The notes beneath the pieces are model-generated. The model was not told where the DNA came from and searched no databases. It saw only the letters and a program-made list of their open reading frames with translations. DNA of 64,000 nt from positions 1 to 64,000 of the forward strand of contig JAJDAT010000001.1 of NCBI GenBank assembly GCA_029261715.1. The letters run 5' to 3'. Shown piece by piece: positions 33,907-42,252 of this stretch (position 1 is its first letter; every line of letters starts with the position of its first letter). The DNA is from Nitrospinia bacterium. Its GTDB lineage: Bacteria; Nitrospinota; Nitrospinia; Nitrospinales; JAJDAT01. The position numbers and the translations under genes are program-made.

Positions 33907-34326
33907 ATGATTCGTAAAAACTATTTTGTAGCGGCTCTCATTGTCTTATTTCAATTAATTTTTCTTCCTTCCAGCTTTGCTTCGATAAGCGGATCTGGTC
34001 ATGGAGAAATGAAAAATGTGGTCTTCCACGTTAAAACACAGACTAATAAAAAATCAACATTGGAAAGCCTGAAAATGGCTTTAAACAACATTGGTTATCA
34101 AATTGAAAAAAAGTTTGATGAGGAAAGACAATTCAACGTATTTGTTGTCGTTCATGGAGACAATCTCAACTGGTTCCGAAAAAACAAAACCGACGATGAG
34201 CTTGAGTTCATGGTTCAATGGTTTTTAGAAAAAAAAGTCAATTTAAGAGTGTGTGTCCCATGCCTAGAGGAGCAAAAGCTCTCTCTAGCAAATTTAGTAG
34301 ACGGCTTTAAATCTGATAGAGATTAA
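33907..34326 (+). CDS. DsrE-like periplasmic protein
   Basis: This 139-residue protein starts at ATG 33907, 6 nt after GGAGG; an upstream in-frame TTG at 33895 lies before this site. A signal sequence (YFVAALIVLFQLIFLPSSFA) is followed by NVVFHVKTQTNKK, SLKMALNNIGYQIEK, FNVFVVVHGDNLNWFRKN, FMVQWFLEKKVNLRVCVPCL and EEQKLSLANLVDGF. That order (parallel strands, VHGDNLNWF, a conserved Cys in RVCVPCL) matches DsrE/DsrF-like sulfur-relay proteins. The CVPC pair may carry persulfide or be redox-active. It lies between the His-rich protein A and P460 copy 3. Confidence 0.72.
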   Translation: MIRKNYFVAALIVLFQLIFLPSSFASISGSGHGEMKNVVFHVKTQTNKKSTLESLKMALNNIGYQIEKKFDEERQFNVFVVVHGDNLNWFRKNKTDDELEFMVQWFLEKKVNLRVCVPCLEEQKLSLANLVDGFKSDRD

Positions 34327-34381
34327 TAAATTTGCGGATTTAAAATCGTTTTTTTTAACTTTCCAAAAAAGGAATACTTAT

Positions 34382-34918
34382 ATGAAAAAAATTACCGCTT
34401 TAACTTCTGTTTTTGCCTTTTTGGCATTAACTGTGTTGGGTAGCGCGTCTTTAAGTTTTGCTGGCGGCCCTAAAGATGGAGAATTAAAGTTCCCTGCAAG
34501 TTACGAGACTTTTCCTCGCTTTTTAAGCGGCATCCAAAAACCAAAACACGTACGCGATCTATTTATTAACGATACTGGATCGCACTCCAAAAAAGGCGAA
34601 ACCTTTGCCAATGGCAGTATCTTGGTTATGGAAATTTACAACGCTAAAAAAGGCGCGGATGGCAACCCTGTCAAACGCCCAGACGGTCGAAACGCTAAAG
34701 ACAATTTGGCGAAAGTCTACATTATGGAAAAAGGCGCTGGTTGGGGTAAAAATGCTCCTGACGGTTTAGCTATTGGAGACTGGATCTTCTCCGCTTTCTC
34801 GGCAGAAGGTACGCCAATTAAAGCTAATTACGCGAAATGTCGACAATGTCACTTACCGCTTAAGGACAAAGACTTTGTTCATCGATATGACGAGTACTTC
34901 AACAAACGCGGTCATTAA
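34382..34918 (+). CDS. Cytochrome P460 family protein, copy 3
   Basis: This 178-residue protein is nearly identical to copy 1. It has the signal sequence MKKITALTSVFAFLALTVLG, the motifs KFPASYETFPRFLSGIQKPK, NGSILVMEIYNAKKG, DNLAKVYIMEKGAGWGKNAP and GDWIFSAFSAEG, and one c-type heme site CRQCH with LPLKDKDFVHRYDEYF. The close DNA-level match to 31685 indicates recent duplication or gene conversion. A large inverted repeat with terminator character follows. Confidence 0.87.
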   Translation: MKKITALTSVFAFLALTVLGSASLSFAGGPKDGELKFPASYETFPRFLSGIQKPKHVRDLFINDTGSHSKKGETFANGSILVMEIYNAKKGADGNPVKRPDGRNAKDNLAKVYIMEKGAGWGKNAPDGLAIGDWIFSAFSAEGTPIKANYAKCRQCHLPLKDKDFVHRYDEYFNKRGH

Positions 34919-34929
34919 AAATTTGTAAA

Positions 34930-35011
34930 CTGGCATTAAGGTTCCCTCTTCGAAAAATTGCTCCCTAACTCTTGGGTTAGTTTTGGATTGGGAACCGCCA
35001 GCTTATTTTTT
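34930..35011 (+). terminator. Compound hairpin terminator after P460 copy 3
   Basis: Outer arms CTGGC/GCCAG and GGTTCCC/GGGAACC enclose an inner CTAAC/GTTAG hairpin. CTTATTTTTTAG follows the outer arm. It is positioned just after the P460 gene and before the small lipoprotein gene. Confidence 0.6.
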
Positions 35012-35092
35012 AGAAATCTATTTTTGGAATAAAATCCGTATCAAAGGCTCTTAGTTAAAGGCCTTTGATCGATTATAAATTTGGAGAAAAAA

Positions 35093-35260
35093 ATGAACTT
35101 AGCAAAATGGATTACATGTGTGACAATTCTTTTTTTTATGACCGCTTGCGCAACTCAAGGCGTTAGTTCCCATTCCTCACCCGCAAAAAATTCTGGAATT
35201 AAATTAACCGATAAACAGTTAAAAGACTTGGGGATTAAAGAAACTCAGGGATCCTATTAA
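35093..35260 (+). CDS. Small lipoprotein, 55 residues
   Basis: ATG at 35093 follows TTTGGAGAAAAAA, with GGAG 6 nt upstream. The product, 55 residues, starts MNLAKWITCVTILFFMTACA (lipobox MTAC), continues with a Ser-rich linker and ends ITLTDKQLKDLGIKET-like (KLTDKQLKDLGIKETQGSY). It has no family I recognise. It lies between P460 copy 3 and the second His-rich protein. Confidence 0.72.
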   Translation: MNLAKWITCVTILFFMTACATQGVSSHSSPAKNSGIKLTDKQLKDLGIKETQGSY

Positions 35261-35296
35261 GAAATTTCTTACTTTTGTTGTTCTGAAAAATTTTTC

Positions 35297-35331
35297 TTGC
35301 TTTCTTAACAGTGAATAAATACTATCGTTTC
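35297..35331 (+). promoter_or_regulatory. Leaderless promoter of His-rich protein B
   Basis: TTGCTT (35297-35302), a 17-bp spacer and TACTAT (35320-35325) end 6 nt before ATG 35332. This is the same spacing as in the paralogous gene at 33374, which argues that the start is at 35332 and not at the upstream GTG. Confidence 0.55.
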
Positions 35332-35757
35332 ATGGAAATTAGGTCCCAGTTAAAAATGTCAGTTTTGTTGGTTCTTGGCGTATTACTAGTATTCGCCTCG
35401 TCCGCATCGGCTATCGGCCATAAGGGACACCACAAACACGGTAAAAATATTTCACCGTTCGCTCAAAAGCAAGGTGTTTCTCTTCATTGCGCTTTAAAAG
35501 GGCATACAGTTAGCGACTTATGTCCACATCTTTTGAAAATGTCTAAAGACAAAACTATTCCTTGGGTCATTGGTTCCAGTTGCGGCTCGCGTCCTTTTCA
35601 AAAAAATTCGACACTAAGCGGATCGAGCCTGCAATTCATCAACGACTCCTTTTTCCAAATGCCACATTATGAATTGAGTCACCCCCTTCACTTGGGTCCA
35701 TCAATTCTGTCGGCGCTAAACAACGATTCAGTCGATCCTCCACCTAAGTTGTCCTAA
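35332..35757 (+). CDS. Secreted His/Cys-rich protein B, paralogue of protein A
   Basis: This 141-residue protein starts at ATG 35332, giving MEIR to match MEIK of the paralogue; an upstream in-frame GTG at 35311 falls inside the promoter. It has a signal sequence (LKMSVLLVLGVLLVFASSAS), a His/Lys cluster (GHKGHHKHGKN), the motif HCALKGHTVSDLCPH, VIGSSCGSRP and a Pro-rich end (SVDPPPKLS). Paralogy to the gene at 33374 is clear from these shared elements. It is probably secreted or periplasmic and may bind metal; its role is unknown. The TonB receptor gene lies about 240 bp downstream. Confidence 0.72.
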   Translation: MEIRSQLKMSVLLVLGVLLVFASSASAIGHKGHHKHGKNISPFAQKQGVSLHCALKGHTVSDLCPHLLKMSKDKTIPWVIGSSCGSRPFQKNSTLSGSSLQFINDSFFQMPHYELSHPLHLGPSILSALNNDSVDPPPKLS

Positions 35758-35809
35758 CCAGCTTTCATCCAAATCATTTTTATTTAATTAGTATTAAATC
35801 CAAGGGCTT

Positions 35810-35831
35810 AGTTTGTCTTTTTTGACAAACT
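35810..35831. repeat. Perfect inverted repeat AGTTTGTC-T6-GACAAACT
   Basis: A 22-bp perfect inverted repeat with 8-bp arms and a T6 loop lies between the His-rich protein B gene and the TonB receptor gene, just upstream of the TTGGATTTCCAA palindrome. No T-run follows it, so a regulatory hairpin or operator is as likely as a terminator. Confidence 0.45.
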
Positions 35832-35843
35832 CTATGTTGCCTA

Positions 35844-35899
35844 TTGGATTTCCAACAAGATCAAAGTCCATTGCGTTTATAAAACGTAAGTCATATTTA
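35844..35899 (+). promoter_or_regulatory. TTGGATTTCCAA operator and promoter of TonB receptor 4
   Basis: TTGGATTTCCAA (35844-35855) is followed after 15 nt by TTGCGT (35871-35876), a 17-bp spacer and TATTTA (35894-35899). The placement of a palindrome just above the -35 matches the promoters at 31290 and 33317. Confidence 0.45.
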
Positions 35900-35997
35900 G
35901 ATTTCTGAAGCTTTGGAGAAGACTTGGCTATGCTCAGGTCAATAGCGCTTTCTTATTGCGTTAGAGTTCCGGATGTCTATTTTCATTGGGGAGAAAT

Positions 35998-38337
35998 ATG
36001 AGTAATTTGTATAGGCATTTAGCCATTAAAAATAAATCGAGCCGGTTATTTTTCAAACTGGTTTCCTGTATCGCTTTTACAGGCTTTCTAAGCGGTGTCG
36101 CTTTTGCGGATTATGAAGAAGAAATAAAGAAACCGCTAAAAGAAATTATCGTCGCCGCTGATAAAGCGGAAATAGTCGATAAAAAAATCATTCCAAACCC
36201 TGGAATGACAGTGAAATCAAAAGCAACTAAAGAAGACATTAAAGCGATAAATGCCGTGACCATTGAAGATACTCTACGCTACTTACCCAGCGTAGACGTT
36301 CGAAGACGTTTTATTGCCGATCCAAATGGGGTTGTCGCTTGTAGAGGCTCGCAAAACTTCCAAACTCCAAGAGTTATGGTATTTGCCGATGGGTTCCCAA
36401 TTCATAACCTTTTGCAAGCGCGGTTCAACGGCGCTCCGCGATGGAACTTGCTAGCTCCAGACGAAGTGGCTTCCACTGAAGTTACTTATGGACCTTTCGA
36501 CGCCCAATATTCAGGAAACTCAATAGGCTGTGTTATCGACGTCAAGACCCAGCAACCACAAAAACGAGAAACCGTTATCCAAACTTCTCTTTTCACGATG
36601 CCTTATAAGTATTTTGGAACTGATGACACCTTCAATGGATATAAAACGTTTATCTCGCATGGAGATAAAATTGGGAAATTTAGCTATTATGCGTTTTATA
36701 ACCGCATTGAAAATGACGGTCAGCCTATGACCCTGCGAGCCGAAAGAGGTCTTTCCACTGGAACCACTCAAACTGCGGTAACAGGAGGTTTTCGTAACGA
36801 AGATTTTTTAAATCGAGATCAAATCGTTTATGGGGATACCGGATCTGAAGAAGTAACCACTGATCTTTTCAAGTTTAAAACTAGATATGACTTCTCTGAC
36901 CAGTTTTCCGTTCGAACCATGGTCGGATATACGGATAGGAGCCGAGAAGTAAACCCGAATAACTATTTAAGAGACGCCGCTGGCAACACAATATGGGGCG
37001 ACAATAGCAACAGCACGACAGACGCTCAATTCAACGGCGAAGCTTTTAACGTAAGAAATAGCAACTTTGGCGTTGAAGAACGCGATCATGAAGATCTTTT
37101 AGTGGGGCTCGGGTTCGACGGCAACCTAGCTTCTGGATGGGCTTATGACGCCGCCTTCAGCTACTACAGTATTTTAGAAAACTTTCGACGGCAGTCGGAC
37201 GAAAACCCTAACGATCCTTTGTTTGACAAATCTGGCAGAATCACTGAGTTGGAAGACACTGGTTGGGAAACCGCCGACATAAAACTTGGCACCGATTCCT
37301 TTCTGGGACGAGACGATATAAGCTTCGGAGCCGGTTACCATTTTGCGCATTACAGCTTAAAAACCATTCAAAATAATTCCAATGATTTCACCTCTGGGAG
37401 CAAAGATTCTTTTAGGAACTCCAGTGGTGGCGATACCAATATTCATGGTTTATACGCGCAAGCGGAATGGCGGTTCCTCCCTAACTGGGACGCCGTGTTT
37501 GGAGGTCGTCAAGAATGGTGGAACTCTTATAGCGGTTTCAATAATACTGGTAGCGGCGACCAAAGCCACCCAGACCGAGACGAATCCGCATTTTCTCCAA
37601 AGTTTTCTATCGGGTATAAGCCTGCCGAAAACTGGCAATTACGGGCTTCGGTCTCCAGGGCCGTGCGGTTTCCCATCGTTGAAGAACTCTTTTCCAATAT
37701 CGCGACTCAAACTTCAACCGCTTTGGCAGATGCAGACTTAAAACCTGAAGACGGTATTCATAAAACCTTTCTAATCGAAAGGCAGATTAACAGAGGTGTT
37801 GTTCAATTGAGTTTTTACGAAGACGATATCGAAGACGTCATCTTTAACCAAGTGGATGCTGTCTCGCAAAGGTCTGCCGTTTTAAATATTGATCGCGTTA
37901 GAACGCGTGGAGCGGAACTTGTCTATAACCAAAGAAGCTTCTTTATTAGCGATTTAGATTTCAAGTTTAACGTTGGGTACATCGAGTCTGAGATTATTAC
38001 TAACACTCGAAACTCTGACGTCGAAGGCAACCGCTTTCCTAGAGTTCCTAGATGGAGATTGAAAGCCGTTGGAACTTATCACATAACACCTGCATGGGAT
38101 AGTACCTTAGGGATAAGATACTCTAGCGACCAATTTGCCAACTTAGCAAACGACGACCAAAACGATGGTTTTGGCGGAGTCAGCGAATTCACAGTGTTGG
38201 ACTTTAAAACGTCTTACACTATGAAAAATGGACTCACCACTTCGTTTGGAATCGATAACTTAACGGACGACGAATATTTTGTATTCCATCCATTTCCACA
38301 AAGAACGTTTTATGTAGACGCAAAGTGGAGGTTTTAG
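35998..38337 (+). CDS. TonB-dependent receptor 4 (copper-receptor-like)
   Basis: This 779-residue receptor starts at ATG 35998 with GGGGAGA upstream; an in-frame TTG four codons earlier is less likely. It has a signal sequence (KLVSCIAFTGFLSGVAFADY), then LKEIIVAADKAEIVDKKIIP and a plug domain: TIEDTLRYLPSVDVRRRFIA, VACRGSQNFQTPRVMVFADG, APRWNLLAPDEVASTEVTYG, GPFDAQYSGNSIGCVIDVKT. The barrel ends in FYVDAKWRF. The RRRF...RG...NLLAP pattern and the adjacent His-rich proteins recall copper-type TonB receptors (NosA/OprC group), but the ligand is not proven. It is not a close paralogue of receptors 1-3. A terminator follows. Confidence 0.87.
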   Translation: MSNLYRHLAIKNKSSRLFFKLVSCIAFTGFLSGVAFADYEEEIKKPLKEIIVAADKAEIVDKKIIPNPGMTVKSKATKEDIKAINAVTIEDTLRYLPSVDVRRRFIADPNGVVACRGSQNFQTPRVMVFADGFPIHNLLQARFNGAPRWNLLAPDEVASTEVTYGPFDAQYSGNSIGCVIDVKTQQPQKRETVIQTSLFTMPYKYFGTDDTFNGYKTFISHGDKIGKFSYYAFYNRIENDGQPMTLRAERGLSTGTTQTAVTGGFRNEDFLNRDQIVYGDTGSEEVTTDLFKFKTRYDFSDQFSVRTMVGYTDRSREVNPNNYLRDAAGNTIWGDNSNSTTDAQFNGEAFNVRNSNFGVEERDHEDLLVGLGFDGNLASGWAYDAAFSYYSILENFRRQSDENPNDPLFDKSGRITELEDTGWETADIKLGTDSFLGRDDISFGAGYHFAHYSLKTIQNNSNDFTSGSKDSFRNSSGGDTNIHGLYAQAEWRFLPNWDAVFGGRQEWWNSYSGFNNTGSGDQSHPDRDESAFSPKFSIGYKPAENWQLRASVSRAVRFPIVEELFSNIATQTSTALADADLKPEDGIHKTFLIERQINRGVVQLSFYEDDIEDVIFNQVDAVSQRSAVLNIDRVRTRGAELVYNQRSFFISDLDFKFNVGYIESEIITNTRNSDVEGNRFPRVPRWRLKAVGTYHITPAWDSTLGIRYSSDQFANLANDDQNDGFGGVSEFTVLDFKTSYTMKNGLTTSFGIDNLTDDEYFVFHPFPQRTFYVDAKWRF

Positions 38338-38367
38338 AAAACAGAAACATGTATTAAAAATTTTGGA

Positions 38368-38393
38368 CGCCGGGTAGTTACGGCGATATTTTT
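38368..38393 (+). terminator. Terminator after TonB receptor 4
   Basis: CGCCG-GGTAGTTA-CGGCG followed by ATATTTTTT lies 30 bp past the receptor stop. Confidence 0.65.
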
Positions 38394-38681
38394 TGGAAGT
38401 AAGAGGTCAACCGCCATTGATCTCTTCCTAAGTTCTAATTATACCTTCTCCTTATTAGGCTCTGGAAATTCCAAAATAAATCGCTTTAGCTTGCCCGGTT
38501 ATCCTTTATAACTATAAATATCTGGATATTCCTCACTTTACCCCCCTAATTTTCTGCATCCCAAATCTAATAAAATTTTTGAGTCACTTTTATTATTTTT
38601 GTCCACTTCCGATATAAAAAAACATATAATGTTAAAGAATATCTAAGGCTTTAGAATTTTTATTACAGTGGATAAAACTGA
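38394..38681 (+). promoter_or_regulatory. Promoter region of HDOD copy B
   Basis: It contains CTGGAAATTCCA (38462-38473), a relative of the TTGGAATTCCAA palindrome. Near the gene it has a block CACTTCCGATATAAAAAA followed by CATATAATG that recurs in front of HDOD copy C (39690-39715). TATAAT within that block may be a -10 box. Confidence 0.4.
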
Positions 38682-39530
38682 ATGAAACACACGATTGAAG
38701 AATTAATTTCTCAGGAAGGATTTGCATCCTCGCTGCCTAACGTCTATTACGATTTAAAAGCGGCCGTTGAAGACGATGACTCAGAGTTTGAAGATTTCGA
38801 ATATATCATCATGCAAGACATCTCCTTGTCGGCTAAAATTTTAAGAATGGTTAACAGTCCATTCTTTGGTTTGCCTTCGCAAGTGGAAACTGTTTCACAT
38901 GCGATAAGCGTCATAGGCCTTGCGGAACTCAACGAACTGGTTCTTGCTACTTCCATTTTAGATAAATTTAAGGAATTGCCTTCTAAAGTATTCGATATTA
39001 ACCGATTTTCCGACCATAGCATTTTTTGCGGTACCGTGGCTAGACTGATCGCCGAAATGATTTCATATCCCAAAAGAGAAGCTATGTTCACATCGGGGCT
39101 GCTCCACGATATTGGAAGACTGGTATTGTGCATTAACGCTTCTAAAGAAATGCTTGAATGCTTTAAGTTATGCGAAGCAGAAGATAAAACCTTGACTGAA
39201 ATAGAATATGAAACTTTCGGTTTTGATCATACAGATGTGGGGACCGCTGTACTAAAGTCTTGGGAACTTCCCGCTGTTCATATTGAAACGGCAAAATTTC
39301 ATCACAAATACAAAGACAACTCAGATTATGCTTTGGAAACTGCAATTCTCCATGTATCCGATTTTTTGGCATGGCAAAATGGAAAGGGCGAAGTTAATAT
39401 AACTAACGACGTCCAAATCCTTAATGAAAAAGCATGGGGAAAAATTGGGTTTAATGAAGATGTAACTCTCGAATCAATTCAAGAAATCATTGAAGAAAAA
39501 CTGGGTGCGGGCAATCAATCCTTAATTTAA
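38682..39530 (+). CDS. HDOD domain protein (copy B)
   Basis: This 282-residue HDOD protein shows LPNVYYDLKAAVEDDDSEFE, IIMQDISLSAKILRMVNSPF, SHAISVIGLAELNELVLATS, LLHDIGRLVLCIN, GFDHTDVGTAVLKSWELPAV, KFHHKYKDNSDYALETAILH and VSDFLAWQNGKGEV. It is the first of a tandem pair with the gene at 39765, with which it shares most residues and the upstream sequence. HDOD proteins lack phosphodiesterase GYP motifs and are thought to act as scaffolds in signalling. The neighbours are a fourth TonB receptor upstream and REC/PAS kinases downstream. Confidence 0.88.
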   Translation: MKHTIEELISQEGFASSLPNVYYDLKAAVEDDDSEFEDFEYIIMQDISLSAKILRMVNSPFFGLPSQVETVSHAISVIGLAELNELVLATSILDKFKELPSKVFDINRFSDHSIFCGTVARLIAEMISYPKREAMFTSGLLHDIGRLVLCINASKEMLECFKLCEAEDKTLTEIEYETFGFDHTDVGTAVLKSWELPAVHIETAKFHHKYKDNSDYALETAILHVSDFLAWQNGKGEVNITNDVQILNEKAWGKIGFNEDVTLESIQEIIEEKLGAGNQSLI

Positions 39531-39764
39531 TCTCATAGTCCCAAATTCTATTTGCTCTATCTCCTTCTATCAGATAATTTTCCAAGGTCAAAAACCACAC
39601 ACTGCTTGACTTTCATATTCTTAGCCGCGTAAGTCCATTTTTGTTTATTCAAACATTCGCTTAAATTATATTTATAATTTTTTATCCATTTCCGATATAA
39701 AAAATCATACAATATTATGTAATATGTAATTCTCTAGAATTTTAATGATTGTGGATAAAACTAA

Positions 39765-40613
39765 ATGAAACAGACAATTGAAGAATTAATTTCTCAAGAA
39801 GGCGTAGCTTCTTCTTTACCCAATGTTTATTACGAACTAAAAAGCGCTATTGACGACATAGACTCGGAGTTTGAGGATTTTGAATATATTATTAAACAAG
39901 ATATATCGTTATCCGCTCGAATTTTAAAAATTGTCAACAGCCCTTATTTTGGAATGCCCTCGCAAATAGAAACTATTTCTCATGCAGTCAGCATCATAGG
40001 ATTGGCTGAACTTAATGAATTAGCCTTGTCCACATTTGTTCTTGATAAATTTAAAACTAACCCCTCAAATATTTTTGATATAAACCGGTTCACCGACCAT
40101 AGCGTCTTTTGCGGAACGGCCGCAAAATTGATTGCGGAAATGGTTTCCTATCCTAAACGAGAAACCCTCTTTACCTCTGGCATGTTGCACGATATTGGAA
40201 GACTCGTTCTTTGCGTTAACGCTTCAAAACAAATGCAGGAGTGTTTTAAAATAGCCAAAGAAGAAGACAGAAGCCTAACCGAAATTGAAAACGAATTTTT
40301 TGGTTTTGATCATACGGAAGTGGGTATGGCCTTGCTAACTTCATGGAAACTGCCTTTGGTTCATGTTGAAACGGCGGGATTTCATCACAAATACAAAGAT
40401 TCTTTGGATTTCAGTATTGAAACGGCAATTATTCATGTTGCCGATTTAATCTCTTGGTTAAATGATAAAGGCGATGTGGATGTCCCGAGTGAAACGCCTA
40501 TTTTAAACGACGACGCTTGGAGAAAACTAGATTTGGGGGGCGATGCCTATATTTCTAAAGTTCAAGAAATGGTGGAAGAAAAAATGAGCTTAGCCAATCA
40601 AGCCTTTTTTTAA
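39765..40613 (+). CDS. HDOD domain protein (copy C)
   Basis: This 282-residue tandem duplicate of the gene at 38682 has the same start (MKQTIEELISQEGVASSLPN versus MKHTIEELISQEGFASSLPN). The same landmarks are present: IIKQDISLSARILKIVNSPY, LLHDIGRLVL-like MLHDIGRLVLCVN, GFDHTEVGMALLTSWKLPLV and GFHHKYKDSLDFSIETAIIH. The duplication includes about 100 bp upstream (CATTTCCGATATAAAAAA and TGGATAAAACT). The divergence is in the last 30 residues. It may have taken a separate partner. It ends 19 bp from the convergent kinase gene. Confidence 0.88.
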   Translation: MKQTIEELISQEGVASSLPNVYYELKSAIDDIDSEFEDFEYIIKQDISLSARILKIVNSPYFGMPSQIETISHAVSIIGLAELNELALSTFVLDKFKTNPSNIFDINRFTDHSVFCGTAAKLIAEMVSYPKRETLFTSGMLHDIGRLVLCVNASKQMQECFKIAKEEDRSLTEIENEFFGFDHTEVGMALLTSWKLPLVHVETAGFHHKYKDSLDFSIETAIIHVADLISWLNDKGDVDVPSETPILNDDAWRKLDLGGDAYISKVQEMVEEKMSLANQAFF

Positions 40614-40632
40614 ACATTTTCTTGCTTCTAAA

Positions 40633-42162
40633 TCAGCTGTTCTGAATCTTTGGCAACATCAAAATAAAATTTGAACCTTTTCCTAGTTCGCTATTGACTG
40701 AGATATTGCCTCCCATCATTTCGCTATAAAGCTTACTAATCGAAAGCCCTAACCCAGTTCCTCCATATTTGCGAGTGGTGGAAGAATCGGCTTGTTCAAA
40801 CTCCCCAAATACTTTTTTACATTGCTCTTCGGTCATTCCAATACCTGTATCAGATACTTGAAATACAATCCATTTTTTTTCTTCAAGCTTTTCTTTTTGA
40901 ATCCTTAGTTTAACAACTCCATTTTTAGTGAATTTACAAGCATTCCCCAGCAGGTTAATCAAAATTTGCAGAAGCTTGGTAGAATCCGTAGAAACAGGTT
41001 CTAATTTTTCTTGAATTTCAAGTTCAAAAACATTTCCATTTTTCTCGGCAAGGGGTTGAATAACATGTTTCAACTTTTCCATTAACAAATCGAGTTCAAT
41101 GGTTTCATAGTTGATTTCTACTTTTCCCGCTTCTATTTTTGCAAGATCCAAAATATTATTTATCAATCCGAGAAGATGGGTTCCCGCCGATTGAATTTTT
41201 TGAAGGTCTGGAATAAATTCCTTCACACCTGTTTCTTCCGCTTCTTCTTCTAAAATTGCGCTATAACCCAAAATAGCGTTTAAGGGAGTCCTCAATTCGT
41301 GACTCATCTGAGCCAAAAATACGCTTTTAGTCTCTGCCGCGGATTCGGCATCCTCTTTAGCTTTTATAAGCTCTGATTCCGTATTTTTCAACGCCGTAAT
41401 ATCCTCTTTAATAGCCATAAAATGCGTTATCTCATTTTCGTCATTTCTTATTGGAGAAATTGTTGCATATTCCCAATAAAGCTCCCCGTTTTTTTTCATA
41501 TTATGAAATTCTCCCTGCCAATCTTTACCTTCCGCAATTGTTTTCCACATGTTTTTGTATTCATCTGGCGTTTTTTCGCCAGATTTAAGCATGCGAGGAT
41601 TTTTCCCGACAACTTCCTCAGCCGTATACCCAGTAAGTTTAGAAAATTTTGGGTTAACATACTCAATAACCCCTTTAGTATTTGTAATAATTATGGAAGC
41701 AGGACTTTGTTGAACCCCCTTCCAAAGCTTACGAATAGAATCTTCTTGTTCTTTTACTTGTTCATAGCTTTTTTGAGTCTCTTCAAATTTATTGATAGCC
41801 TTATGAATAACATCTTCTACTTTTAATATATCTACAGGCTTTGTCAAAAAATAAAAAACTTCCCCTTTATTAATGCAATCTTCCATCATTTTTTTGTCTT
41901 GATAAGCCGAAATCATGATACGAATAGAATTTGGAGAAATTTTCTTTGATAGCTCTAAGAACTCAGCTCCGTTCAAGTTAGGCATTTTTTGATCGGAAAT
42001 GATAATGGCAAAATGACCGCCGTTTTTTATTTTTTCAAGCCCCTCAATACCGTCGTAAGCGATTTCCACTTCGTAGTTCATCTCTAAAACAATCGACTTC
42101 ATTAACTCTAAAAATTCCACTTCGTCATCAACTATTAAAACTTTATGGGAATTTTTGATCAC
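40633..42162 (-). CDS. Hybrid sensor kinase: REC-PAS-HisKA-HATPase
   Basis: Translation should start at GTG 42162, which has AAGGAG 9 nt upstream and gives [20 protein letters not shown]. An ATG 25 codons earlier would add a non-conserved hydrophobic tail. The 509-residue protein has REC (acceptor Asp in [19 protein letters not shown] Lys), a PAS domain ([40 protein letters not shown]), HisKA ([20 protein letters not shown]) and HATPase ([35 protein letters not shown]). REC at the N-terminus before a kinase core suggests it is a phosphorelay intermediary. It is divergent from the REC-HD gene at 42253 (90-bp gap), which may be its partner. Confidence 0.88.
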   Translation of the reverse strand: MIKNSHKVLIVDDEVEFLELMKSIVLEMNYEVEIAYDGIEGLEKIKNGGHFAIIISDQKMPNLNGAEFLELSKKISPNSIRIMISAYQDKKMMEDCINKGEVFYFLTKPVDILKVEDVIHKAINKFEETQKSYEQVKEQEDSIRKLWKGVQQSPASIIITNTKGVIEYVNPKFSKLTGYTAEEVVGKNPRMLKSGEKTPDEYKNMWKTIAEGKDWQGEFHNMKKNGELYWEYATISPIRNDENEITHFMAIKEDITALKNTESELIKAKEDAESAAETKSVFLAQMSHELRTPLNAILGYSAILEEEAEETGVKEFIPDLQKIQSAGTHLLGLINNILDLAKIEAGKVEINYETIELDLLMEKLKHVIQPLAEKNGNVFELEIQEKLEPVSTDSTKLLQILINLLGNACKFTKNGVVKLRIQKEKLEEKKWIVFQVSDTGIGMTEEQCKKVFGEFEQADSSTTRKYGGTGLGLSISKLYSEMMGGNISVNSELGKGSNFILMLPKIQNS

Positions 42163-42252
42163 GAAAAGTATCTCCTTATTAGTTAGCCTTCTATATAATA
42201 GATTTAAAAAACAAAGAATAATTCTGTAATAACTCAATTTTGATTTGAAATT

